DNA from: Acidobacteria bacterium Ga0077553 | Lineage (GTDB): Bacteria; Acidobacteriota; Terriglobia; Bryobacterales; Bryobacteraceae | Length of the DNA stretch: 64,000 bases | Direction: 5' to 3' | NCBI GenBank assembly: GCA_001464575.1 | Contig: LNFE01000076.1 | Coordinates: 26,643 to 90,642, forward strand | Made by a program: the position numbers and the translations under genes | Shown: positions 36,162-44,405 of the stretch, one piece after another | Numbering within the stretch: position 1 is the first letter of the stretch | Layout of the letters: the number at the start of each line of letters is the position of its first letter | Notes under the pieces: model-generated | The model's database searches: none | Seen by the model: only the letters and a program-made list of their open reading frames with translations | Told to the model about the DNA's origin: nothing

Positions 36162-36791
36162 CTAGCGCACCCCGAAGCCGAACTCGCGAACCGGTTCGGC
36201 GTGGTCGGGTCCATAGAGGCGGAGCCAGTAGCGGCCGGCGGGTAGCCCCTCGGCCAGCTCGAGAATGGTGTGAGCGCCCGACGGAGCGAGCGAACGCGTC
36301 AGGACTGTCTCGCCATCATCTTTAGCGAGTTCCGCCCGATAGGAGGCGGCCGGGGTAAGCCCGGACAAATCGAGGCGGAACAGCAACGGCCGGCCCACGG
36401 GAGCCTCCGGGACGGTGGCAGCGCGGACGGCTTGCAGTTCGAGAGTGGCCACCGGGCCGGTGACCGGGCTACCCCGCCATGCCATCGGCGCCATCACCAG
36501 CACCAACGCGGCAGCTGCACCAAAGGCCAGCGCGGGCAGCGGATTGCGGAATTGGCGGCGAAGCCAATCCATCACCCCTCCGCGGTCTTCGAGGGCGTCC
36601 TCGCGCGCCAGGATTGGCGCCACCGAACGGAAAGTCTTCGTGAAGAGCTCCAGCTCTTCGAGTTGTGTCTGACAATGCTCACAGACGAGCAGATGTTCTT
36701 CGACGGCAGCGGCAGCCGCCTCAGAAACCTGTTGCAACAGGTATTGTTCGAGTTGTTCCTCAGATAAATGCGCTACGGACGATTGCGGCAT
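36162..36791 (-). CDS. Zinc-finger (anti-sigma-like) membrane protein
   Basis: 209 residues from ATG 36791. Residues 20-50 contain HLLVCEHCQTQL, the HxxxCxxC part of an anti-sigma zinc finger (zf-HC2). One membrane helix follows (ALAFGAAAALVLVMAPM), then an extracytoplasmic beta-rich domain (PLLFRLDLSGLTPAASYRAEL). This layout is that of an anti-sigma factor of the ECF type. However no sigma-factor gene is found upstream; the next minus-strand gene is an amidohydrolase behind a terminator-like hairpin. It is therefore orphan, or its partner sits elsewhere. The region 36792-36904 holds the promoter side and the hairpin at 36850-36874. Confidence 0.8.
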   Translation of the reverse strand: MPQSSVAHLSEEQLEQYLLQQVSEAAAAAVEEHLLVCEHCQTQLEELELFTKTFRSVAPILAREDALEDRGGVMDWLRRQFRNPLPALAFGAAAALVLVMAPMAWRGSPVTGPVATLELQAVRAATVPEAPVGRPLLFRLDLSGLTPAASYRAELAKDDGETVLTRSLAPSGAHTILELAEGLPAGRYWLRLYGPDHAEPVREFGFGVR

Positions 36792-36849
36792 CTTCGTTCT
36801 CCGTTCCACTCAATTTAGGGTAATCCTTCACCCTCGTCGATTTAGTGCG

Positions 36850-36874
36850 AAAAGGATAAGAATTCTCTCCTTTT
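36850..36874 (-). terminator. Possible bidirectional terminator
   Basis: AAAAGGA and TCCTTTT pair over 7 bp around an 11-base loop that itself contains the palindrome AGAATTCT. A T-run follows on the plus strand. On the minus strand it lies 31 bp after the amidohydrolase stop, followed by only a weak T-run. Confidence 0.35.
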
Positions 36875-36904
36875 TTTGTTTTACGGAAATGAGCGAAGCG
36901 CGTA

Positions 36905-37807
36905 CTACGCCGCTACCCGCAAAAGGTGGTGGGCATTCCCCCAGCAGATCTTGGCAAACACTTCCGGCGTCGTGAGCTCCTTGAGGAGGCCCAGTGTGTC
37001 GCGGCCCACGCATTTTCCTTTTAGCCGGGCGAGGAGAGGACTGCCGCCGCCACCCTTTCCATCTTTGCAGGAGCAGTCGCTGCCGAACATCAGTTTGTTC
37101 TGATGACGCTTCAGGAATGCCCGGGCAAAGGCGGGATCGCGGCTGAGGGCGTTGTTGCCGGAGTTGGCCGAGAGGTCACCGTAGAGGTTGGGATAGTCGG
37201 CGAGCCACTTGTCGGTGAGGCCGCCAAGTTGGACGAGGCCGGCGGGGTACTCTTCGCCCGAAGGCGGATTGGCGCTGATGCTGGCCCAGAAGAAGTTGGC
37301 ATGGCCGATGAAGTTGGTCTTCTTGTGAGCTTTGAGAATCCTGTCGAACTGGGGGTAGCCGGTGTTCCAGAGGGCCTCTTTGTCGAAGGGGGCGGCCTCC
37401 TGGAAGTGGAGGAGGACGGGCGCCTTGTGGTCGGCGGCGAGGTCGTATAGGCGACGCATGTCCTTGGCGTCAACGGCGGTGTGGGTCTTCATCTCGCCGA
37501 TGCCGATGGCGCCGTCCTTGAGCGATTGGGCGACGCCTTCGAAGCCGCCGGGTTGGGTGGGGTCGGCCGCTACGAACCAGGTGAAGCGGCCGGGGTGCTT
37601 AGCGATCTGCTCTTTGGCGCGGGCCGCATCGCGGAGGTTGGTGAGCAGCACGGCCTTGGTCATGCCGGCGCCGGTGACGTGATCGAGCGAGGAGACGCCA
37701 TCGCGGCGGGGGTGAAGATGGATGTCGATGACGGACGACGGCCAAGGGCTCTGGGCGAGGAGCGGCGCGGCGGCGGAGGCGGCGAGAAAGTGGCGGCGGG
37801 TGAGCAT
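36905..37807 (-). CDS. Amidohydrolase_2 family protein with export signal
   Basis: 300 residues. It starts with a twin-arginine-like signal (LTRRHFLAASAAAPLLAQ). The barrel follows: SSVIDIHLHPRRDG, with the HxH metal pair, then IGIGEMKTHTAV, PVLLHFQEAAPFD (His), FIGHANFFW (His) and FGSDCSCKDG (Asp). These match the metal-dependent amidohydrolase_2 family (TIM-barrel decarboxylases and lactonases). The last Asp sits in the GSD motif near the C-terminus as usual. Substrate unknown. It is divergent from the GMC oxidoreductase gene, with 50 bp between starts. Confidence 0.85.
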   Translation of the reverse strand: MLTRRHFLAASAAAPLLAQSPWPSSVIDIHLHPRRDGVSSLDHVTGAGMTKAVLLTNLRDAARAKEQIAKHPGRFTWFVAADPTQPGGFEGVAQSLKDGAIGIGEMKTHTAVDAKDMRRLYDLAADHKAPVLLHFQEAAPFDKEALWNTGYPQFDRILKAHKKTNFIGHANFFWASISANPPSGEEYPAGLVQLGGLTDKWLADYPNLYGDLSANSGNNALSRDPAFARAFLKRHQNKLMFGSDCSCKDGKGGGGSPLLARLKGKCVGRDTLGLLKELTTPEVFAKICWGNAHHLLRVAA

Positions 37808-37857
37808 GACTGTGGCGTATTAAATCACGTTTGGCGGTGGGGCGGAGATGTGATGCA

Positions 37858-39582
37858 ATGGGTCCAATGCCTCAGAACACCAGTAGTCAGGAAGTCTATG
37901 ACGCCGTAGTGGTCGGCTCTGGCGCCGGCGGCGGAACCGCGGTGCATGTGTTGACGGCTAAAGGCCTGAAAGTGGCGCTGCTTGAAGCGGGTCCCATGCT
38001 GGACGTCGCCACGGAATTCAAAGAGCACAAGGTGCCGGCCGATTACGACCATCGCGGCGCCGAAGAGGGTGGCAAAGCGTACTTCGGCCAAGGGAAACCG
38101 TTTGGCTTCTTTTCGACGACCAGCGGCGGCTGGCAACTGGAAGGCGAGCCATACACGGTAGGCGAAGGGAGCCAGTTTCAATGGTTCCGGTCGCGCATTT
38201 TGGGCGGACGGACGAACCACTATGGGCGCATGTCGTTCCGGTTCGCCGAGTACGACTTCAAGCCCTATGACAAAGACGGCTTAGGCTTCAACTGGCCGAT
38301 TTCGTATCAGGATATCGCCCCCTACTACGACAAGGCCGAGGAGTTCATCGGGGTGGCCGGTACGCGGGAGAACGTCCCGTCCTGCCCGGATGGCAAGTTC
38401 CACGATGCGCCGCCGCCGAAAGTGCACGAGATGCTGGTGAAGAAGGCCTGCGACAAGCTGGGCATCATCTGCATTGCCAACCGGCGGGCCGTGATTACGA
38501 AGAATCTCAACGGCCGCGCGGCCTGCCACTATTGCGGCCAGTGCGGCCGCGGCTGCCAGACGGCGTCGGCCTATAGCTCGGCGCAGGTGCAGGTGTTCCC
38601 GGCGATGAAAACCGGGAAGTTGAAGGTGTTCGACCTGGCGATGGTGCGCGAGGTGCTGACCGATAACAACGGGAAGGCGACCGGCGTCCTCTACATCGAT
38701 AAGAAGACGCGTACGGAAAAGATCATCAAGGCCAAGGTGGTCGTTCTGGCGGCGAGCGCCTGCGAATCGACGCGCATCCTGCTGAACTCGAAATCGAAGG
38801 AGTTCCCGAACGGCTTGGCGAATGGGTCGGGCCTGTTGGGCCGCTACCTGATGGACACGGTGGGCTTTGGGCTTTCGGGCACGGTGCCGGCGCTCGAAGG
38901 CATGCCGCACTACAACACCGACGGCTACGGCGGGGCGCATCTCTTCATGCCGTGGTGGCTGTGGGATAAACACAACAAGCTGGACTTCCCCCGCGGGTAC
39001 CACATCGAGATCGGCGGCGGGTATGGCATGCCCGGGGTAGGCAGCTACCATGGCGCGGCGCGGCGATTTGGCTACGGCGCGAATATGAAGTCGAAGATTC
39101 GCGAAAGCTACGGCACGTCCATCGGCTTTGCGGGCCGCGGCGAAATGATTCCGAACATCCACTCCTACTGCGAGCTCGACCCGAACGTGGTGGACAAATG
39201 GGGCATTCCGGTGCTGAAGTTCCATTTCAAATGGACCGACTACGAGTGGAAGCAGGCACGCCACATGGAAAAGACCTTCGCCGATATCATCACGACGATG
39301 GGCGGCAAGGTGAGTGGGCTGAGCGCTTCGCAGCGCGAATCGCAGGGGATTTCCATTCCCGGCACGATCATCCACGAAGTGGGCGGCGCGCGGATGGGTA
39401 AGTCGGCCAAAGACTCGATCCTGAACGGCTACTGCCAGACGCACGAGATGAAGAACTTGTTTGTGATGGACGGGGCGAGCTTTGCCTCCAACCCGGACAA
39501 GAACCCGACCCTGACCATTAATGCACTGGCCTGGCGCGCTTGCGACTACCTGGCCGAGGAGATGAAGAAAGGCAATGTCTAA
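37858..39582 (+). CDS. GMC-family FAD oxidoreductase
   Basis: 574 residues from ATG 37858. The FAD-binding segment is DAVVVGSGAGGGTAVHVLTA and the Rossmann turn ends KVALLEAGPML. WFRSRILGGRTNHYG binds the flavin. A Cys-rich CHYCGQCGRGC segment follows near residue 225, as in the large subunits of gluconate 2-dehydrogenase-type membrane dehydrogenases. HEVGGARMG and the C-terminal DGASFASNPDKNPTLTINALAW are GMC-oxred_C motifs. No signal peptide is present, so export would depend on the partner subunit. It overlaps the small-subunit gene by 8 bp. The electron acceptor, perhaps a cytochrome, is not encoded here. Substrate is probably a sugar or alcohol. Confidence 0.9.
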   Translation: MGPMPQNTSSQEVYDAVVVGSGAGGGTAVHVLTAKGLKVALLEAGPMLDVATEFKEHKVPADYDHRGAEEGGKAYFGQGKPFGFFSTTSGGWQLEGEPYTVGEGSQFQWFRSRILGGRTNHYGRMSFRFAEYDFKPYDKDGLGFNWPISYQDIAPYYDKAEEFIGVAGTRENVPSCPDGKFHDAPPPKVHEMLVKKACDKLGIICIANRRAVITKNLNGRAACHYCGQCGRGCQTASAYSSAQVQVFPAMKTGKLKVFDLAMVREVLTDNNGKATGVLYIDKKTRTEKIIKAKVVVLAASACESTRILLNSKSKEFPNGLANGSGLLGRYLMDTVGFGLSGTVPALEGMPHYNTDGYGGAHLFMPWWLWDKHNKLDFPRGYHIEIGGGYGMPGVGSYHGAARRFGYGANMKSKIRESYGTSIGFAGRGEMIPNIHSYCELDPNVVDKWGIPVLKFHFKWTDYEWKQARHMEKTFADIITTMGGKVSGLSASQRESQGISIPGTIIHEVGGARMGKSAKDSILNGYCQTHEMKNLFVMDGASFASNPDKNPTLTINALAWRACDYLAEEMKKGNV

Positions 39583-40267
39583 CTTCGTACCACTCGAGAC
39601 ATTAGACCGGCGGTCGTTGATCCGGACGATCGCGCTGGGGTTGACCGCGCTGGGGACGATGGACGTCGAAGCGGCGCAGCACGTCCACACGGAAACAGCG
39701 GCGGAAAAGGCCAAGGGGCCGTACAAGGTGAAGACGTTCACCCCGGGCGAATACAAGACGCTGCAACGGTTGGCCGTATTGATCGTGCCGGCCGATAGCG
39801 TCTCCGGCAGCGCGCTGGACGCCGGGGCGCCGGAGTTCATCGACACGCTGGCGAGCCAGAACGAACAGATCGCCGATATCTTTCATGGCGGATTGGCTTG
39901 GCTCGACGCCGAGATGCGGAAACGGTACAGCGCCACGTTCGTTGCCGCCAAGGCTGAACAGCAGACGCAGATGCTCGATGCGCTGGTGGAAGCCGGACGC
40001 GAGTTGGCCGAGCGGCAGAGCGAAGAGCTGGTGTATCAGAAGTCGCCGATTTACAAAGACTTCACCGGATACACGGTGCGTCGCGCCAACGAGCTAGGCG
40101 CTGGCGTGGCGTTCTTCGATTGGGTCCGGAAGATGACGGTGGACGCCTTCTACACGAGTCCCATTGGATTCAAGGATCTGAACTACATCGGCAACCGCGC
40201 GTTGAGCCGGTACACGGTGCCGAAAGAAGCGATGGACTACGCGATGAAGCGGAGCCCGTTCGCCTAG
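39575..40267 (+). CDS. Gluconate 2-dehydrogenase subunit 3 family protein
   Basis: 230 residues. It begins with a twin-arginine-like signal (LDRRSLIRTIALGLTALGTM). The rest matches subunit 3 of gluconate 2-dehydrogenase-type enzymes: EYKTLQRLAVLIVPADSVSGSALDAGAPEFIDTLA, and a helical C-terminal half ending in FKDLNYIGNRALSRY. The protein would carry the flavin subunit across the membrane by piggy-back export through the Tat system. The 8-bp overlap with the GMC gene supports tight coupling. No cytochrome subunit follows; the next gene is on the other strand and its stop abuts at 40268. Confidence 0.88.
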   Translation: MSNFVPLETLDRRSLIRTIALGLTALGTMDVEAAQHVHTETAAEKAKGPYKVKTFTPGEYKTLQRLAVLIVPADSVSGSALDAGAPEFIDTLASQNEQIADIFHGGLAWLDAEMRKRYSATFVAAKAEQQTQMLDALVEAGRELAERQSEELVYQKSPIYKDFTGYTVRRANELGAGVAFFDWVRKMTVDAFYTSPIGFKDLNYIGNRALSRYTVPKEAMDYAMKRSPFA

Positions 40268-41329
40268 CTAGAGCGCCGCGATGGCCTTGGCGAAATCGGC
40301 CGGGGTGCGCAGGAGCATGCTTTTGCCCTTGCGCCGCCGGGCGGCGGAATCCAGGATATCGGGGAAAGGATTGCCGTAGCGCAGGAAGGGAAGGAACTGG
40401 AGATTAAAGATCCGGGCTCTTCCCTTCTCCAGTTTTTCAGCTGGCATTTTCTCGAAGTAGCGGGTGGTGGGGCCGAGTAGGACTACGGTCTCGGAGTTGG
40501 CTTCCTGATTCAGAAGATCGGCCAGGAATTCGACGTGCCCCTTCGGGCTTTTTAAAACCTCGTAGTCCACCATGCCCAGTTCCAGCTGGTTGATGGCCTC
40601 GCCCACTTCGCTGAGGCGCTCCGGCCGGAAGCCTTCGCGCCGGTAGAGCTCCTGGCGCTGATCAAGATTGAAGACGACGAGCTTCACGGGCCGGTCGCCG
40701 AGGCGTTCGAGGAGAGACGACAAGGCGCCCACGAGGAGCATCTCATCCGAAGAGCGCAGCCGCATTCGCCGGGGCGAGAGCGGCGCTGCGTTCAGCAGGA
40801 CGGTGAGCGGTCCGCCGGGCTTGGGTTCGTTTCGCTGGGGAGCTAAACCGGCCAGGGAGAACTCGGTGACCGTGTTGGGCGGGATGGCGAGATCCACCTT
40901 TTTGTCCGCGCCGGATCGGGCCACCCTGGTCTTCCAGCTCTTTCGGCAGGCGCGGTCCCGCTCGTCATAGAGAAGCCAATCGACGCGGTACTCCCCTTCC
41001 CCGAGTAGGTAGCCGCCGCCCACCTCGATTAACTGCTTCGTTTTCGGAACCGGCGGCAGGTCGAATCCTTGGCCAAGAAACACCGGCGGACCGGACTGGG
41101 GGGTAACGCGGGTAACCACGGTGAGCCGGTGGCCCGGGCCCAGGAACTGGCTCAGCGGGGCGGTGAAGAAGTAGCCGGCCTGATACCGGAAGCCAAAATT
41201 CAGATAGGGGCGGGTGGACGTAACCTGGCACTCGAGGACGCCTGTAAAGGCCCGCTCAAAACTGGAGGCCCAACTGGCAGGCAGAAGCGCCTGCGCCCAG
41301 AGAACCGTTACCAGTTGTAGAGTACCCAT
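40268..41329 (-). CDS. Acidobacterial secreted protein, unknown function
   Basis: 353 residues, with a signal peptide at the N-terminus (LQLVTVLWAQALLPASWA). The body is beta-rich up to residue 170 (LNFGFRYQAGYFFTAPLSQF, GGYLLGEGEYRVDWLLYD). An alpha/beta part then resembles a von Willebrand A-like fold in outline (LTVLLNAAPLSPRRM, RPVKLVVFNLDQRQELY, TVVLLGPTTRYFEKMP), but no metal-binding DxSxS motif is present. It is recognised only as an acidobacterial family member by overall pattern. It overlaps the upstream gene on the same strand by 22 bp, so the two probably form one operon. Confidence 0.75.
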   Translation of the reverse strand: MGTLQLVTVLWAQALLPASWASSFERAFTGVLECQVTSTRPYLNFGFRYQAGYFFTAPLSQFLGPGHRLTVVTRVTPQSGPPVFLGQGFDLPPVPKTKQLIEVGGGYLLGEGEYRVDWLLYDERDRACRKSWKTRVARSGADKKVDLAIPPNTVTEFSLAGLAPQRNEPKPGGPLTVLLNAAPLSPRRMRLRSSDEMLLVGALSSLLERLGDRPVKLVVFNLDQRQELYRREGFRPERLSEVGEAINQLELGMVDYEVLKSPKGHVEFLADLLNQEANSETVVLLGPTTRYFEKMPAEKLEKGRARIFNLQFLPFLRYGNPFPDILDSAARRRKGKSMLLRTPADFAKAIAAL

Positions 41330-42174
41330 CCACCGAAGTTCTCGTCGTCGGTGGCGAAGATGAGGCCGCCATTGCCGGGGACGAGTTCCATACCCTCTAT
41401 CTTATGATCGGCGAAGGTACGCACACGGAGGAGATGCGGGTGGGGTTTGAACCGCAACTTCTTTTTTTCGAAGCTGAAGACGCCGCCGAGGTAAATGGCC
41501 GAGGCAAACGGTCCGTCGTCGCCAGGGTCGGAGGCAGAGGCCACAAAGAGGACGCCGCCTTCGTCCACCTTCATCTCGGAGACATGGCGAACGTCCTTCA
41601 CCGGCCAGGGAACACGGACGGAGGTGGACTGGACCTGGGACAGCTTGTAGCCGTCGAGTTCCAGTTCCCCGAAAAAGAGGCGCGCCGGCCGCTCATCGGC
41701 GCCGCGATCGGCCCAGGCAAGGAGGAAGCGGCCGTCGAGACGCTGGATGCAGAGGCCTTCAAAGTTCAGGTCGGGCGGCAGGTCCGGCAGCGTGAAGCGG
41801 CCAATGGTTTCGGCGGACTTGCGGTCCGCCGCCAGGCGGATATGGTAGACGATGCCCCGGCTGATGAGGGCGAGGAACTCGCCGGGGTGGCCGGGTACCG
41901 CGGAGATGCTTTCGAGGTCGATGCATTCGGGATCGAACTTCCAATCGAGCAGTTGATAGGCTACGGGCTTGGCGCCGGCGATGGTGATCAAGGCGATGCG
42001 CGGATCGGTGAGTGCCTTGTTATCGTGGACGATCAGGAACGTGCTGCGTTCCACGGTATGCTCCACAAGCGCCAGATCAGAGATGCCGCCGAGCATGCCG
42101 CCACGGACAGGCCGCCAATCGTCGGCGAAAAGGCACGCGGAAGCGGCCAGGAAGGCAAAAGAGCGAAGGATCAT
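41308..42174 (-). CDS. Secreted propeller-like protein (DUF3616/phytase-like outline)
   Basis: 288 residues from ATG 42174, giving a signal peptide (MILRSFAFLAASACLFA). The mature sequence has ISDLALVEHT, DPECIDLESISAVPGHPGEFLAL, LNFEGLCIQRLDGRFLLAWADRG and KIEGMELVPGNGGLIFATDDENFGG. The ECIDLESIS / NFEGL / KIEGM series is characteristic of DUF3616 and esterase-like phytase propellers. No catalytic residue can be assigned. It is cotranscribed with the following minus-strand gene. Its start lies 11 bp from the TetR gene end. Confidence 0.7.
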   Translation of the reverse strand: MILRSFAFLAASACLFADDWRPVRGGMLGGISDLALVEHTVERSTFLIVHDNKALTDPRIALITIAGAKPVAYQLLDWKFDPECIDLESISAVPGHPGEFLALISRGIVYHIRLAADRKSAETIGRFTLPDLPPDLNFEGLCIQRLDGRFLLAWADRGADERPARLFFGELELDGYKLSQVQSTSVRVPWPVKDVRHVSEMKVDEGGVLFVASASDPGDDGPFASAIYLGGVFSFEKKKLRFKPHPHLLRVRTFADHKIEGMELVPGNGGLIFATDDENFGGWVLYNW

Positions 42175-42184
42175 GATGGCGGAC

Positions 42185-42841
42185 CTAACCTTCGAGGATA
42201 GCAACCAGATCGAGAACGGTCTTGCGCGCAGGTTTCAATAGGGGCAAGTTCGAAAGCTTCAACAGCGACACCACCATGCCCACGCTGCGCTTGACGAGTT
42301 GGCGGCTGCGGGATTGGTTCTCCGACCGGTCGTAGATCCAGAAGAGCAGAATGCCCATTTGGTACATCCAGAGGATCTTCGCCATGTGCGGGGCGAGATC
42401 CTTGGGGATGCTGACGCCGGTTTCGTCGAGGGCGCGTTGGAACTGAGCGAAATCGAACTCGCGAATGGGGCGGGAGGGCTCGCTGAAGGGCGACAGCGGG
42501 CTGGCCGGGTCCGCGGCGTTGCTCATCAGCGCGCCGAGGAAGCGGCGGTTGGGTTCGAAGTATTGGAACTTGGCTTCGAGGATCGCATTGAGACGATCCT
42601 CCACTTTCTTATGCTGTTGGGCGGGCTCGAGCAGGGGGCCGAGGTCTTCGAGGGCACGCTGGTAGTACTCAAGAACGATGGCGTCCTTCGAGGCGAAATA
42701 GTAGTAAGCGAGCCCGGTGGCGACGCCGGAGCGGGCGGCGATCTCGCGCATGGTCGACTCTGGGAAGCCGCGTTCCCGGAACAAATCGAGCGCGGCTTCG
42801 AGGATCTTGACGCGGGTTTCGGCGGATCGTTGCTGGCGCAT
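42185..42841 (-). CDS. TetR/AcrR-family transcriptional regulator
   Basis: 218 residues. The N-terminal TetR helix-turn-helix is clear: ETRVKILEAALDLFRERGFPESTMREIAARSGVATGLAYYYFASKDAIV. The C-terminal ligand domain is 160 residues, with an FDFAQFQRALDETGVSIP segment and no known ligand motif. It is preceded by an AAGGAG five bases from the ATG. It is the last gene of a three-gene operon whose promoter region carries a double palindrome (43623-43648), the likely autoregulatory operator. The inducer is unknown. Confidence 0.9.
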   Translation of the reverse strand: MRQQRSAETRVKILEAALDLFRERGFPESTMREIAARSGVATGLAYYYFASKDAIVLEYYQRALEDLGPLLEPAQQHKKVEDRLNAILEAKFQYFEPNRRFLGALMSNAADPASPLSPFSEPSRPIREFDFAQFQRALDETGVSIPKDLAPHMAKILWMYQMGILLFWIYDRSENQSRSRQLVKRSVGMVVSLLKLSNLPLLKPARKTVLDLVAILEG

Positions 42842-42849
42842 GGAACTCC

Positions 42850-43230
42850 TTATCGCAAATTGCAGGTGGGAAGTTCAACCTGCTGGAGCTTGTAGGCGAG
42901 GTCGGCATCGGCTTTGAGTCCCAGCCAGCTTGAAAGCTGAGTCCGGCTGCGGGAGAGCGTGGCGAAGGCTTGGCGCGCCAAGGGCAGCAGCGCGGGGTTG
43001 GCCAGGCGGTAGGACCACGAGCGGTAGTCCTCGAGGCCCCACAGCACCATGAGCCAGGCGGAATCGCCCTGCCACACTTCGCCCGTATCGGCGACGACGG
43101 TGAGGTCGCGCTGATCGTCCGGCTTCGGCGCCAGGTGCAGCGGCAGGGCGTGCCGCTGCGACAGAATCCAATTCCGCATTGAACTGCAGAGGCCGCACTG
43201 GGCGTCGTAATAAAGCGTCAGGCTGGTCAT
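42850..43230 (-). CDS. DCC-family thiol-disulfide oxidoreductase-like protein
   Basis: 126 residues. It starts with TLYYDAQCGLCSSM, the DxxCxxC signature of the DCC (DUF393) family, a thioredoxin-like fold thought to act in thiol-disulfide exchange, and continues with VVADTGEVWQGDSAWLMVLWGLEDYRSW. It is soluble. Its ATG overlaps the upstream membrane-protein stop as ATGA, and 8 bp separate it from the TetR gene. A role in redox support of the neighbouring membrane protein is likely from the operon only. Confidence 0.85.
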   Translation of the reverse strand: MTSLTLYYDAQCGLCSSMRNWILSQRHALPLHLAPKPDDQRDLTVVADTGEVWQGDSAWLMVLWGLEDYRSWSYRLANPALLPLARQAFATLSRSRTQLSSWLGLKADADLAYKLQQVELPTCNLR

Positions 43231-43607
43231 CGCGCACCTACGTAGCCGGTGGGCGGGATCGGCGGCGGAGCGGGGCGGCGGCGAATGCGCGTAAACAGGA
43301 AGAGGTTGAAGAAATGCACCACGCCGAGGACGAGCATTACCAGTCCAACCTTATAGCTCAGCAATTCGATGGCGACTCGCACCGTATCGACTTGCTGGTA
43401 AGTGTTAAGACTGGAGACGATCCAGCCCAGGTTGATGAGGTAGAAACCGACGACCAGCAGATGGTTGATAGAATCGGCAAGTTCGGTTTCCCCGTGGAAG
43501 GCGTCGACCAAAAAAGTCCGGCCGGTGCGATGCAATGTACGGGCCACCCAGATGGTGATCGCGATGGACAGCACGAGATAGGCCAGATAGACATGGACGA
43601 TGTACAT
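43227..43607 (-). CDS. Small three-helix membrane protein
   Basis: 126 residues. Three hydrophobic helices: residues 5-23 (HVYLAYLVLSIAITIWVA), 48-68 (HLLVVGFYLINLGWIVSSL) and 84-107 (VGLVMLVLGVVHFFNLFLFT). The C-terminal tail is Arg/Pro-rich. No family name is recognised. AGGAG lies 6 bases before the ATG at 43607. It is the first gene of the operon with the DCC protein and the TetR regulator, so it is probably the physiological target of regulation, for instance as a membrane redox or stress component. Confidence 0.7.
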   Translation of the reverse strand: MYIVHVYLAYLVLSIAITIWVARTLHRTGRTFLVDAFHGETELADSINHLLVVGFYLINLGWIVSSLNTYQQVDTVRVAIELLSYKVGLVMLVLGVVHFFNLFLFTRIRRRPAPPPIPPTGYVGAR

Positions 43608-43622
43608 AACAGGCTCCTTTTT

Positions 43623-43648
43623 TGAACATGTTCAGTTGAACGTGTTCA
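43623..43648 (-). promoter_or_regulatory. Tandem palindromic operator of the TetR operon
   Basis: Two near-identical palindromes lie 14 bp apart: TGAACATGTTCA (43623-43634, perfect) and TGAACGTGTTCA (43637-43648, one central G/C change). They sit 15 bp upstream of the operon's first start codon. The symmetry and placement are those of a TetR-family operator bound by two dimers. Confidence 0.6.
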
Positions 43649-43664
43649 AAAACAGTATGTCATG

Positions 43665-44405
43665 TTATTTCGCACAACGAAAGCCAATTGTGGGGCTCCG
43701 CTCGGCCGGCCGGGCCCAACTGCGATAGGGTACGGCGAGGAACAGCGGCGGGGTGTCAAACCAACTGCCGCCCCGCAGGACGCGATAGGCGCCAGTGGCG
43801 GGGCCGGGCGGATTCTCGGCCGGGGCGGACTCGTAGTATTTCTGGCCGTACCAATCCGCGCACCACTCCCACAGGTTGCCCGTCATATCGCACAGGCCGA
43901 AGCCGTTCTTCGCCTTGCTGCAGACCGGCTGGGGGCCGTCCTTCGATTCATACACGGCATCGGCCTTCGTAATGGCGCGGTCTCCCCAGGGATACATCTT
44001 CCCTTCCTCGAGGCCCCGGGCGGCGCGCTCCCATTCGGCTTCCGTAGGCAGGCGCTTGCCGCCGTCCCACGCGCAGAACGCGACAGCGTCGTCGTGGCTA
44101 ACGTTATAGACGGGATGGTTGAGCTTCGCCGGGTCCGGCACGCCTCCCTTCCAGTGGTACGGCGGCGCATGCCGGGTGGCCTTGACGAACGCCTGGTAGC
44201 GGAGGTTGGTGACCTCGGCGACATCGAGCGAGTAGGCACTCAGCTTGACGCGGCGGACGGGGGTGTCGTCCTTGGCGGGGTTAGGATACCAGGCGACGTC
44301 GTAGTCTTTCCAGACGAAGCTGCGGCCCTGTTGGAACTCACCGGCGGGAATGGAAACCATCTCTGGCGCAGCCAGAAAAAAGAGCGCGGCCCACCAGCTA
44401 GGCAT
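43665..44405 (-). CDS. SUMF1/FGE-fold secreted protein
   Basis: 246 residues with a short signal (MPSWWAALFFLAAPE). SUMF1 (FGE-sulfatase) domain: MVSIPAGEFQQGR, YSLDVAEVTNLRYQAFVKAT, HPVYNVSHDDAVAFCAW, KRLPTEAEWERAARG, NGFGLCDMTGNLWEWCADWYG and VLRGGSWFD, ending GFRCAK. True formylglycine-generating enzymes have two Cys in the segment after the GGSW motif; here that stretch (DTPPLFLAVPYRSWARP) has none. It therefore probably does not convert Cys to formylglycine and has another role. It overlaps the DUF1501 gene by 8 bp and is the third gene of a DUF1549/1553-DUF1501-SUMF1 operon. Confidence 0.9.
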   Translation of the reverse strand: MPSWWAALFFLAAPEMVSIPAGEFQQGRSFVWKDYDVAWYPNPAKDDTPVRRVKLSAYSLDVAEVTNLRYQAFVKATRHAPPYHWKGGVPDPAKLNHPVYNVSHDDAVAFCAWDGGKRLPTEAEWERAARGLEEGKMYPWGDRAITKADAVYESKDGPQPVCSKAKNGFGLCDMTGNLWEWCADWYGQKYYESAPAENPPGPATGAYRVLRGGSWFDTPPLFLAVPYRSWARPAERSPTIGFRCAK

